A stretch of 59,214 nt of DNA from Hamadaea tsunoensis DSM 44101. Its GTDB lineage: Bacteria; Actinomycetota; Actinomycetes; Mycobacteriales; Micromonosporaceae. The notes under the pieces were generated by a model. It was not told the DNA's origin. It was given only the letters and a program-made list of their open reading frames with translations, and ran no database searches. The position numbers and the translations under genes were made by a program. Position 1 is the first letter of the stretch, and every line of letters begins with the position of its first letter. Positions 26,529-34,038 of this stretch are shown here, piece after piece. The DNA lies in NCBI RefSeq assembly GCF_000428945.1, contig NZ_KE386821.1, forward strand, positions 1 through 59,214, given 5' to 3'.

Positions 26529-27113
26529 ATGGCGGAGCGGATCGTGCTGGTGAACGGGCTGCCGGGGTCGGGGAAGACGACGCTCGCCGGACTCCTGGGG
26601 AAGGCGCTCGGCGTTCCCGTGATCGGCAAGGACGCGCTGAAAGAGGCGCTCTACGTGCCGGGCGTCGTCCCGGAACAGTTGGGGCGCCTGGCCTCCGACG
26701 TCATGTGGCGGCTGGCCGCGATCACCCCCGGCACGGCGGTCCTGGAGTCGTGGTGGTTCAAGCCGCGCGACCTCGCGTACGCCGAGGCCGGCTGGCGTTG
26801 CTGCGGCGAGCCGGACCTGATCGAGGTCTGGTGCGACGTACCTCCGGTGGTCGCCCGGGACCGGGTGCTCGCGCGGAGCCGTCCGGACACCGTCTACCAG
26901 GACGCGCAGCGGCTCGCGACCGCGTGGGACGACTGGGCCGAACACGCCGAACCGCTCGAAATCGGAGGCGTGGTACGAGTCGACACGACGGCCGGAGTCC
27001 ACATGGGAGACCTGGTTCGGGTTCTGACTGCGCGACGCGGAGTGGCCACGTGCCCGGAATCGGAGCCGTCCTCGGACTCGGCCGGCCCTGATAGGCGTAC
27101 AACGGAAATTTGA
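26529..27113 (+). CDS. P-loop kinase-like protein (AAA_33 type)
   Basis: A 194-residue small P-loop protein. Walker A NGLPGSGKTTLAGLL is near the N-terminus; VIGKDALKEALY resembles the lid/acceptor region of chloramphenicol- and zeta-toxin-like or gluconate-kinase-like folds, and VARDRVLARSRPD supplies Arg residues of the lid. It probably phosphorylates a small molecule. ATG 26529 has ggggagaagg upstream; a GTG at 26511 is possible. It is divergent from the ABC exporter. The gene stop is followed at once by gatcttgatcttg. Confidence 0.78.
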   Translation: MAERIVLVNGLPGSGKTTLAGLLGKALGVPVIGKDALKEALYVPGVVPEQLGRLASDVMWRLAAITPGTAVLESWWFKPRDLAYAEAGWRCCGEPDLIEVWCDVPPVVARDRVLARSRPDTVYQDAQRLATAWDDWAEHAEPLEIGGVVRVDTTAGVHMGDLVRVLTARRGVATCPESEPSSDSAGPDRRTTEI

Positions 27114-27195
27114 TCTTGATCTTGATTCGCGACTACCCTACAGCGTGTCGTGTTCCGAGGTTTTGACCTCACCCGCCCCGGGCAAAGGCTGATCC

Positions 27196-28611
27196 ATGCC
27201 CACTCCCGCCACGCGCCGCGCGCGTACCTTCGCCGGCGCCGGGGCGGCCGGCCTGATCGTCACCCTCGGTGCCGGCGTCGGTTTCGCCCTGGTCCTCTCC
27301 CTCGTACGCGGTCAGTGGCCGCCCCTCGAACGCCTGGACCATGACGTCGCCGCGTCGATGAACCGCGTCGTCGCCGCCCACCACTGGATGCAGGTGGTCC
27401 TCCGGACGATCACCGCGTTCGGCAGCACCCTCGTGCTGTCCTGCGTCATCGGCGTGGTGGCGATCGCCCTGCTGGCCCGGCGGCGGGCGCGGCTGGCGGC
27501 GTACCTGGTGGTGACCGGGGTCGGAGCCATGATCATCGGACCCGCGCTCAAGCTGTTCGTCGGGCGGCTGCGTCCCGTCGTGGAGCAGACCGTTCTCGTG
27601 GCGCCCGGCAACAGCTTCCCCAGCGGACACTCGCTCGGCTCGTTCACCTGTTACGGCGCGCTGCTGCTGATCTTCCTGCCCGTCCTGTCCGACCGCGGCC
27701 GCCGGTACGCGTACGCGGGGGTGGCGGTCCTGGTGTTCCTCATCGGGTTCAGCCGGGTGGCGCTCGGCGTGCATTTCGTGTCGGACGTGCTCGGCGGCTG
27801 GCTGCTGGCGCTGCTGTGGCTGTCGGTGACGGCGGCCGCGTTCTCGGCCTGGCGCCGGTCGGCGGGCCTGCGCCCGGCGGAGCCGCTGACCGAGGGCCTG
27901 GAGCCGGAGGCGGCGCCGGCCATCCGCCCCGCCGTCCACGCCGGCCTCGGCATCGGCTGGCGGACCGCCGCGGGCCTCGCGGTGGGGTGGGTGCTCGCCT
28001 TCGGCGTGGTCCTGACCCTGGGCCAACTGGTGGACCGGCCCGGCAACCTGCTCGGCGACCAGTCGATCCCGCACTGGTTCGCCCAGCATCGCGGCACGAC
28101 GCTGACCCAGTTGAGCGCGGTCGCCGCCGGGATCGGCAGTACGCCGGTGATCCTCTCGGTCGGCCTGGCCGCCGCGCTGCTCGCGCTGGCCGTGACCCGG
28201 GGTTGGCGGGCGGTGTTCTTCCTGGCCGTCGTCCTGGCCGGCGAGATCACGATCTTCCTGGCCACGGTCACGATCGTCCACCGCGCCCGCCCCGACGTCG
28301 AGCGCCTCGACGGCCACCTGCCCACGTCCAGCTACCCGTCCGGCCACCTCGCCGCCACCCTCTGCCTGTACGCGGCCATCGCCCTGATCGTGTTCGCCCG
28401 CTACGGAAGGCGATGGGGCTGGGTCGCCGCCGGCGTCGGTGTCCTCATGGCTCTCGCCGTCGCGTGGGGACGGCTGTATCGGGGGATGCACCACCCGACG
28501 GACCTGCTCGGCAGCATCCTGCTGGCGGTCTGCTGGGTCGGAGCGTGCTGGCTGCTCATCCCGCCGCGTCCAGCCCGGAAGCCGCCGGAGGTCGAAAGCG
28601 AGTCGCGATAG
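27196..28611 (+). CDS. Membrane protein with two tandem PAP2 phosphatase domains
   Basis: A 471-residue membrane protein carrying two complete type-2 phosphatidic acid phosphatase modules. Domain 1 has all three motifs: Lys119-x6-Arg126-Pro (KLFVGRLRP), PSGHS at 142-146 and Arg187-x5-His193-x3-Asp197. Domain 2 has RARPDV, PSGH at 381-384 and Arg426-x5-His432-x3-Asp436, but its motif 1 Lys is Thr358. Single-domain PAP2 enzymes (about 200-250 residues) are the norm, so this is an internal duplication or fusion. It would dephosphorylate lipid or isoprenoid phosphates on the outer membrane face. Confidence 0.88.
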   Translation: MPTPATRRARTFAGAGAAGLIVTLGAGVGFALVLSLVRGQWPPLERLDHDVAASMNRVVAAHHWMQVVLRTITAFGSTLVLSCVIGVVAIALLARRRARLAAYLVVTGVGAMIIGPALKLFVGRLRPVVEQTVLVAPGNSFPSGHSLGSFTCYGALLLIFLPVLSDRGRRYAYAGVAVLVFLIGFSRVALGVHFVSDVLGGWLLALLWLSVTAAAFSAWRRSAGLRPAEPLTEGLEPEAAPAIRPAVHAGLGIGWRTAAGLAVGWVLAFGVVLTLGQLVDRPGNLLGDQSIPHWFAQHRGTTLTQLSAVAAGIGSTPVILSVGLAAALLALAVTRGWRAVFFLAVVLAGEITIFLATVTIVHRARPDVERLDGHLPTSSYPSGHLAATLCLYAAIALIVFARYGRRWGWVAAGVGVLMALAVAWGRLYRGMHHPTDLLGSILLAVCWVGACWLLIPPRPARKPPEVESESR

Positions 28612-28636
28612 GCGGGCCGGTCGCGAAACCTGGCCG

Positions 28637-29746
28637 TCAGCGGGGCCGGAAGAACGCGAGCATCTTCTCGGCGGCGTCCGGCGAGGCCAGCATGTCGTGA
28701 GTCTTCGCCGACATCCGGGCGGCGGCGCCGGTGCGCTCGAACATCTCGCGTTCGTACTCCTGCACGGCGGCAGGCAGGTCGTGCGGGTGCGCCGCCAGTG
28801 CGAGAGCGAGCCGGGCGCCGTCGAGCAGCGCCATGTTGGCGCCCTGCCCGACCGCCGGCATCAGGTGCGCGGCATCGCCGACCAGCGTGACGCCCGGCGT
28901 CGACGGCCAGGTCAGACCGATCGGGAGCGTGGTGACCGACCGCCGTACGACCGTGTCGTCGCAGGCGTCGATCAGCGCGGTGATCCGCGGGTGCCAGCCG
29001 GGCAGCAGGTCGATCAGCCGCGCCCGGGCCGCAGCCGGATCCTCGAACGGGAACGCGCTGGTGGTGAACCAGTCCTCCGCGGTGTTGTAGAAGCTCACGC
29101 CTATGCGGACGCGGCCGTCGCCGTTGCGCTGCGCCGCCAGCGATATCCCGTCGCCGAGCACCCAGTAGTTGCCGCGCCCGACCATCGCCGCGAGGTCGGG
29201 CCGGGTCCGGTCGACGTCGGGAATGCCGAACTCGACGACGTTCTGGCCGATGTGCGCCGGCCGGGCATCGGTGACCAGCGCGCGGACCCGGGAGGCCGCG
29301 CCGTCCGCGCCGACCAGCAGGTCGTACCGCGCGCTGCCGCCGTCGGCGAAACGCAACCGGCCACCCTCGGCGGACGCGTACGCGTGCCCCCAGCGCACCG
29401 TGCCCTCGGGAAGGGAATCGAGCAGCAGGTCGCGCAGGTCGGCGCGGTCGACCTCGGGCCGGTCCAGCGGGGCGTCGTCGGGGGTGTCCTCCTGGAGCAG
29501 CAGGGTGCCGTCCGGCTTGAGCAGGCGCATGTCCTGGCCCTCGCCACGGGCGATCGCGTGGAACCCTTCGATCAGACCGGCCTCGCGCAGCGCCCACTGG
29601 CCGGAGTGGATGTCGAGCATGCCGCCCTGCCCCCGCGCCGTACGCGACGGTTCTCGTTCGTAGACGACGGCGTCGATGCCGTTGACGTGCAGTACGCGGG
29701 CGAGGGCCAGGCCGCCCATGCCCGCTCCGACGATGGCGATGTCCAC
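28637..29746 (-). CDS. FAD-dependent aromatic hydroxylase, TetX-like
   Basis: A 369-residue class A flavoprotein monooxygenase. VDIAIVGAGMGGLALARVL is the N-terminal FAD fold; the DG/GD motifs are represented by DLLVGADGAASRVR and VTLVGDAAHLMPAVGQGANMALLDG. Length and the ARGQGGMLDIHSGQ region resemble the TetX group, which hydroxylates and can inactivate tetracycline-like polyketides; that activity is not provable from sequence. The GTG start has aggag 6 nt upstream. It is divergent from a TetR gene, with four palindromic sites between. Confidence 0.88.
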   Translation of the reverse strand: MDIAIVGAGMGGLALARVLHVNGIDAVVYEREPSRTARGQGGMLDIHSGQWALREAGLIEGFHAIARGEGQDMRLLKPDGTLLLQEDTPDDAPLDRPEVDRADLRDLLLDSLPEGTVRWGHAYASAEGGRLRFADGGSARYDLLVGADGAASRVRALVTDARPAHIGQNVVEFGIPDVDRTRPDLAAMVGRGNYWVLGDGISLAAQRNGDGRVRIGVSFYNTAEDWFTTSAFPFEDPAAARARLIDLLPGWHPRITALIDACDDTVVRRSVTTLPIGLTWPSTPGVTLVGDAAHLMPAVGQGANMALLDGARLALALAAHPHDLPAAVQEYEREMFERTGAAARMSAKTHDMLASPDAAEKMLAFFRPR

Positions 29747-29757
29747 GGCCGCTCCTG

Positions 29758-29820
29758 ATTCATCGTATTGACTGATACATCGTATAGATCGATACACTGT
29801 ATAGCCACGATACACCGTAA
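29758..29820. promoter_or_regulatory. Array of four ATAC-N3-GTAT operator sites
   Basis: Sites: attcatcgtat (29758-29768), atacatcgtat (29775-29785), atacactgtat (29792-29802) and atacaccgtaa (29810-29820). The middle two are perfect palindromes; spacing is 17, 17 and 18 bp. A rightward promoter, TTGACT (29768)-17 nt-GATACA (29791), is embedded in them. They fill the divergent gap between the TetX-like and TetR genes, as expected for autoregulated repression. Confidence 0.8.
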
Positions 29821-29843
29821 CACGGTGCGATATCGTCGGCGGC

Positions 29844-30533
29844 ATGGTGGTGTGGGAGCGGCCGGAGCCGCCCGAGCGACCGGTGCCGGCCCCGCTGAGC
29901 CGGGAACGACTCGTCCGCGCGGCGATCAAACTGGCCGACGCGGACGGCCTGGACGCGGTGTCGCTGCGCAAGGTGGCCGCGGCGCTCGGCGTGGGGCCGA
30001 TGCGGCTGTACGGCTACATCGCCACCAAGGAGGAACTGCTCGACCTGATCATCGACACGGTCTACGCCGAGATCCGGCCGGCCGGAGACGACTGGCGCCA
30101 GGTGCTGCGCTCCGTCGCCGAAGCCACCCGGCGAGCCGTCCAGCAGCACGAATGGCTCGCCGACCTGATCGGCGGCCGGCCGCATCTCGGGCCGAACACG
30201 CTCGCCACCGGCGAAGCCGTGCAGGCCGCCATGACCGGCGTCGACCTGGACGTCGTCGTGCCGGCGGTGGCCGCGGTCAACGCGTACGTGGTGGGCGCGG
30301 TACGCCGGGAGATCGCCGAGCGGCGCGCCGAGCGGGCCAGCGGGATGGACATCAAGCAGTTCCAGGCCGCCCACGGGCCGTACCTGCAACGGACCTTCGC
30401 GACGGGACGGTTCCCCGCGCTGTCGAGGGTCGTCCGCGACGGCCCACACCTGAGCGCCGACGAGACCTTCCGCATCGGCCTCGAGTTCCTCCTCGACGGC
30501 ATCCAAGCCCGCATTTCCCAGTGTGGATCTTGA
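29844..30533 (+). CDS. TetR-family regulator with TetR_C-type ligand domain
   Basis: A 229-residue regulator. The helix-turn-helix (LRKVAAALGVGPMRLYGYIATKEELLDLI) is N-terminal, followed by a TetR_C_1-type domain as in TetR of Tn10 and actinobacterial efflux/monooxygenase repressors. It is divergent from a TetX-like monooxygenase and shares the four-site operator array with it, so the pair probably senses and modifies a polyketide or aromatic compound. The stop codon lies inside the left arm of the 30526-30598 stem-loop. TATCGT ends 7 nt before the ATG. Confidence 0.9.
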   Translation: MVVWERPEPPERPVPAPLSRERLVRAAIKLADADGLDAVSLRKVAAALGVGPMRLYGYIATKEELLDLIIDTVYAEIRPAGDDWRQVLRSVAEATRRAVQQHEWLADLIGGRPHLGPNTLATGEAVQAAMTGVDLDVVVPAVAAVNAYVVGAVRREIAERRAERASGMDIKQFQAAHGPYLQRTFATGRFPALSRVVRDGPHLSADETFRIGLEFLLDGIQARISQCGS

Positions 30534-30598
30534 CGGATGTCGGGAAAGTGAGGTCATTCCGGCAGAATGATGTTTCTTTCTGGACATCCGTCAAGATC
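30526..30598. terminator. Perfect 16-bp stem-loop between convergent genes
   Basis: gatcttgacggatgtc (30526-30541) and gacatccgtcaagatc (30583-30598) are perfect complements around a 41-nt loop, within which tcattc-cggca-gaatga forms a second hairpin. The left arm contains the TetR stop codon. Its left end resembles that of the 13285 element. A bidirectional terminator is likely. Confidence 0.6.
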
Positions 30599-30629
30599 GC
30601 GGCGACGGCGCGCAAGATACAGGCGGGGG

Positions 30630-31448
30630 TCAGACCTTGCGGTATTTGGACTGGAAGAAGCAGTAGATGCCGAAGGCCGCGAACCCCAGCGCCACCACCA
30701 GGAGCAGGACCGGTCCGTAGGGCGCCTGCGCCAGCGTTTTCAGGGCGGTGTCGAGGCCGCCGGACTTCGCCGGGTCGTAGGTGATCCCAGCGGTGACGAC
30801 GAGGATGCCGACCACCGTGAAGGCGATTCCCTTGCCGAGGTATCCGATCCGGCCGAGGTTCGTCGCCGTACGCTTGACCGCCGGGCTCATCCGGCCGGTC
30901 TTGAGCCGCCGCAGGAACTTCGTCCGCAGACCGTAGATCGCCACCGCGATGCCGGCGATCACGACGATGCCGCCGGCGATCACGACGAGCGTCTGGCCGA
31001 ACGGCTTGTGCAGGACGGTCGCGGTGAAGTCCTGCTGCTGACGGGCGCTGGTCGTGGCCGTGCCCTGCAGCACCTTCCACGCGGTGATCGCGAGCGCGCC
31101 GTAGAGGACGGACCGTACGCCGGACAGGGCCCGCTCGGCGAGGCGGCGTTTGCCCTGCTCTTCGCGGTGGCCGACGAACGCCAGGAGCAGCTGCCACACT
31201 GCCATCGCGAACAGTCCGACGATGATGACGATCATCAGGAAACGGCCCAGCGGTTGGGCGGCCAGCGTACGGAGGGCGCCGGTCTGGCCTTCGTCGCCAT
31301 GCCCGCCCCGGCCGAGCAGGATCTGCACGGCGAGCCAGGCCAGGGCCAGGTGCAGCAGGCCGTAGCCGACGAACCCGATCCGCGTCGGCCACTCCAGGAA
31401 CGAGCTGCGCGCGGCCCGGGTGGCGTGATGTTCGAGGGTCGAGGTCAT
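30630..31448 (-). CDS. DUF1206 integral membrane protein
   Basis: A 272-residue membrane protein with about six helices arranged as three repeats of a two-helix DUF1206 unit, each beginning with a similar segment: RIGFVGYGLLHLALAWLA, SVLYGALAITAW and RIGYLGKGIAFTVVGILV. The family is widespread in actinobacteria and cyanobacteria without a proven function. It converges on the TetR gene and is divergent from the DAG kinase gene across 133 nt. Confidence 0.88.
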   Translation of the reverse strand: MTSTLEHHATRAARSSFLEWPTRIGFVGYGLLHLALAWLAVQILLGRGGHGDEGQTGALRTLAAQPLGRFLMIVIIVGLFAMAVWQLLLAFVGHREEQGKRRLAERALSGVRSVLYGALAITAWKVLQGTATTSARQQQDFTATVLHKPFGQTLVVIAGGIVVIAGIAVAIYGLRTKFLRRLKTGRMSPAVKRTATNLGRIGYLGKGIAFTVVGILVVTAGITYDPAKSGGLDTALKTLAQAPYGPVLLLVVALGFAAFGIYCFFQSKYRKV

Positions 31449-31473
31449 AGGCCTTGTTGTCTCCGGCCGGGCC

Positions 31474-31545
31474 GCTTCTGAAACATCGGGGCGCGTCCGA
31501 CCCACTGCTTCCGGGACATCGGGCTGCTTCGGGGACGTCGGGCCG
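31474..31545. repeat. Imperfect short repeats in DUF1206/DAG kinase gap
   Basis: Three versions of gcttcNgggacatcggg begin at about 31474, 31507 and 31525 (spacing 33 and 18). They occupy the promoter region between divergent genes and could be regulator-binding sites or a microsatellite-like expansion. Confidence 0.35.
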
Positions 31546-31581
31546 CGCATAGACCTCGGGCCGCCGGGGTAGACGGCCGGG

Positions 31582-32469
31582 ATGACGAAGATCGCCGTGA
31601 TCGCGCACAGCCGTAAAACCCTCGGCGGCGGCCTTTCCGAACTCCGCCGGCTGCTCGCGGCGGAAGGCGTACGCCGGCCGATGTGGTTCGAAGTGGACAA
31701 GAGCCGCAAAGCACCGGCCCGCGTACGCGCGGCGCTGAAGGAGAAGCCGTCGCTCGTGCTCGTCTGGGGCGGGGACGGCATGGTGCAGCGGTGCGCGGAC
31801 ACGCTCGCCGGTTCGGGCGTACGCATGGGGATCCTGCCGGCCGGCACGGCCAACCTGCTCGCCACCAACCTCGGCATCCCGCACGATCTCGAAGAGTCGC
31901 TGCGGATCGCGTTGCACGGCGAGGTACGCCCGATCGACCTCGGCAAGCTGAACGGGGAGCACTTCGCGGTCATGGCCGGAGCCGGGTTCGACGCGCGGAT
32001 GATCGGCGACGCGGGCCGGTCGTTGAAGAAGCGCGCGGGCAAACTCGCGTACGTGTGGACCGGGCTGCGGCACGTCCGCGACAACACGGTCGACGTGCGC
32101 GTGAAGGTCGACGGCACCACCTGGTACGCCGGACCGGCCAGCTGCGTCCTGCTGGGCAACGTCGGCACGATCACGGGCGGCGTACGCGCGTTCGACGACG
32201 CCCACCCCGACGACGGCCTGCTGCGCGTCGGCGTGACCACGGCACAGGGCGCGCTGGAATGGGCCCGGACGATGGGCCGGATGGCGCTGGACCGCAGCGA
32301 GCACTCGCCGTTCATCCGGGTCACCGCCGGCCATGACATCCGCGTCCGGTTCGGCCGCAAGACACTGTACGAAATGGACGGCGGGGCGCGGCGTACGACG
32401 AGGAAGTTGAAGGCGAAGGTGCGGCCGGCGGCGCTGCACGTGTGTGTCGCCCAGGCGACCGACGACTGA
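31582..32469 (+). CDS. Diacylglycerol/lipid kinase family protein
   Basis: A 295-residue DAGK-catalytic-domain protein. The nucleotide-binding VLVWGGDGMVQRC and LPAGTANLLATNLGIP motifs are standard; VMAGAGFDARMI and LLGNVGTITGG mark the second domain. It would phosphorylate diacylglycerol or a related lipid (possibly sphingosine or ceramide type) at the membrane. The secreted RTX-like protein gene follows after 24 nt, but a functional link is not evident. The tandem PAP2 phosphatase 3 kb upstream could act on overlapping lipids. Confidence 0.88.
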   Translation: MTKIAVIAHSRKTLGGGLSELRRLLAAEGVRRPMWFEVDKSRKAPARVRAALKEKPSLVLVWGGDGMVQRCADTLAGSGVRMGILPAGTANLLATNLGIPHDLEESLRIALHGEVRPIDLGKLNGEHFAVMAGAGFDARMIGDAGRSLKKRAGKLAYVWTGLRHVRDNTVDVRVKVDGTTWYAGPASCVLLGNVGTITGGVRAFDDAHPDDGLLRVGVTTAQGALEWARTMGRMALDRSEHSPFIRVTAGHDIRVRFGRKTLYEMDGGARRTTRKLKAKVRPAALHVCVAQATDD

Positions 32470-32493
32470 TCATCGCGGAGTTACGGTGAGCGC

Positions 32494-33693
32494 GTGCGCC
32501 GACTCTCCGTTCTCGCCGCCGCGACACTGGTCGTGGCCCTCGTGCCGGCCGTGCCCGCCCACGCGGCCGGCGCCGTCGCCTACATCTCGGGTACCACCTT
32601 GTACTATGTGGACACTCCAGGGGCGTTCAGCACGCGCCTGATCGTGCGTTCCAGCGGGTCCACCTACACGCTGGACGCCGACCACTACGTCCTGGCGAGT
32701 ACCGGCTGCGCCTATCCGGTGCCCACGGACACGACACTGGTGGCCTGCACGGGCACGATCGACACCGCCACGATCAAGATGGACGGCGGCGACGACCTCG
32801 CCGACTTCTACCCCTCGACCACCGCGATCGTGTCGCGCATCTACGGCGGCTCGGGCAACGACCAGCTGCTCGGCGCGGACGGTACGGACTACCTGTACGG
32901 CGAGGCGGGCAACGACTACCTCGACGGCTACGACGGGATGGACTGGCTCGCCGGCGGATCCGGCACCGACCAGCTGTTCGGCGGCGCGGGCTGGGGCGAC
33001 ATGGCCAGCTACGCCGACCACACCGCGGACGTCAACATCAGCATCGACGCGGCCACCGGCAACGACGGCGCGGCGGGCGAGGGCGACACGATCGGCACCG
33101 ACGTCGAGATGCTCGAAGGCGGCTCCGGCAACGACAAGCTGGTCGGCAGCGACGACGACAACATCCTGCGCGGCTGCGGCGGCAACGACGTGCTCTACGG
33201 CCGGGGCGGATCCGATGCCCTGTACGGCGACGGCGACGGCGAGTACGGCGAGGACGGCCACGACAACGACCGGTGGAACGGCTGCACGATCGCCGCCATC
33301 GGGGCCGACTACTTCTCCGGCGGCGCCGGCCATGACATGGTCGGCTACCACCTGCACACCGCCGCCGTGCACGCCGACCTCGACGGGGCGACCGGCGACG
33401 ACGGCGGCGCTGGTGAGGGCGACACGATCGCGTCCGATGTGGAGGACATCGCCGGCGGCTACGGCGACGACGTGCTCATCGGCGACGCGGGGCCGAACAT
33501 TCTCAACGGCGGCCCCGGCAACGACCAGGTCTACGGTCTCGCGGGCGACGACTGGCTGGTCGGCGAGGGCGGCGACGACAAGCTCTACGCGGCCGCGGGC
33601 GCGGACTCGATCACCGGCGGGGCCGGCTCCGACCTGTGCGACCTCGGCGGGGACGGCCTCAGCACGGAAGAGTGCGAGGTCGTCCTCCCGTGA
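32494..33693 (+). CDS. Secreted calcium-binding RTX-like repeat protein
   Basis: A 399-residue exported protein. A signal peptide (RRLSVLAAATLVVALVPAVPAHA) is followed by a short N-terminal domain and about nine glycine/aspartate nonapeptide-type repeats (GGSGNDQLL, GEAGNDYLDG, GGSGNDKLVG, GGNDVLYG, GGPGNDQVYG and others), which form Ca2+-binding parallel beta-rolls. Several cysteines are present, unusual for RTX proteins. There is no type I secretion partner; export is by Sec. TACGGT ends 6 nt before the GTG start. The function may be surface adhesion or scaffold; no enzymatic domain is seen. Confidence 0.87.
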   Translation: MRRLSVLAAATLVVALVPAVPAHAAGAVAYISGTTLYYVDTPGAFSTRLIVRSSGSTYTLDADHYVLASTGCAYPVPTDTTLVACTGTIDTATIKMDGGDDLADFYPSTTAIVSRIYGGSGNDQLLGADGTDYLYGEAGNDYLDGYDGMDWLAGGSGTDQLFGGAGWGDMASYADHTADVNISIDAATGNDGAAGEGDTIGTDVEMLEGGSGNDKLVGSDDDNILRGCGGNDVLYGRGGSDALYGDGDGEYGEDGHDNDRWNGCTIAAIGADYFSGGAGHDMVGYHLHTAAVHADLDGATGDDGGAGEGDTIASDVEDIAGGYGDDVLIGDAGPNILNGGPGNDQVYGLAGDDWLVGEGGDDKLYAAAGADSITGGAGSDLCDLGGDGLSTEECEVVLP

Positions 33694-33696
33694 CGG

Positions 33697-34038
33697 TCAC
33701 TCGTCGCTGAGCTCCGCGAGCTGTTCGGCGGCGGCCTGGTTGCCCTGGGCGGCCAGCCGCCGCAACTCGTCGAGGTCGCCGAGCTCCGCCGCGGTCTCGA
33801 TGAGCTGGTCGGTGGCGGTGGCGTTGCCCCGGTCGGCCAGGCGCCGCAGCTCGTCGAGGTCGCCGAGTTCGGTGGCGAGCTCGATGAGCTGGTCGGTGGC
33901 GGCCGCGTTGCCGAGGTCGGCCAGGCGCCGCAGCTCGTCCAGGTCGCCGGTCTCGGTCGCCAGCTCGATGAGCTGGTCGACGGCGTCGCCGTCGCCGCGG
34001 TCGGCCCGCTCGCGCAGCATGGTCAGTTCGTCGCTCAC
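33697..34038 (-). CDS. Small tandem-helical-repeat protein
   Basis: A 113-residue protein made almost wholly of a 28-residue repeat (GDLDELRRLADxGNAxATDQ plus LIELATEL) present in about three and a half copies; the DNA repeats with an 84-bp period. The pattern of two short helices per unit resembles Sel1/TPR or ankyrin-like solenoids and suggests a protein-binding surface. The GTG start overlaps the TGA of the upstream GIY-YIG gene by 4 nt (GTGA), so the two are made together. Its 3' end is 3 nt from that of the RTX gene. No family is firmly assigned. Confidence 0.8.
   Translation of the reverse strand: MSDELTMLRERADRGDGDAVDQLIELATETGDLDELRRLADLGNAAATDQLIELATELGDLDELRRLADRGNATATDQLIETAAELGDLDELRRLAAQGNQAAAEQLAELSDE
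33755..33998. repeat. 84-bp coding tandem repeats
   Basis: Near-identical 84-bp units encode the 28-residue helical repeats of the small solenoid protein. The high nucleotide identity between units suggests recent expansion or ongoing homogenisation, and copy number may vary between strains. Confidence 0.7.

Noticed and set aside
28637-30533. Acquired tetracycline-resistance cassette (TetX plus TetR)
   Set aside because: No transposon, integron or composition change flanks the pair, and TetX-like flavoproteins are common housekeeping or biosynthetic enzymes in actinobacteria; resistance is unproven.
32494-33693. Repetitive DNA in the RTX gene as a CRISPR-like or minisatellite array
   Set aside because: The repeats encode regular Gly/Asp nonapeptides in frame and lack conserved repeat/unique spacer structure. 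No CRISPR array or cas gene was seen.
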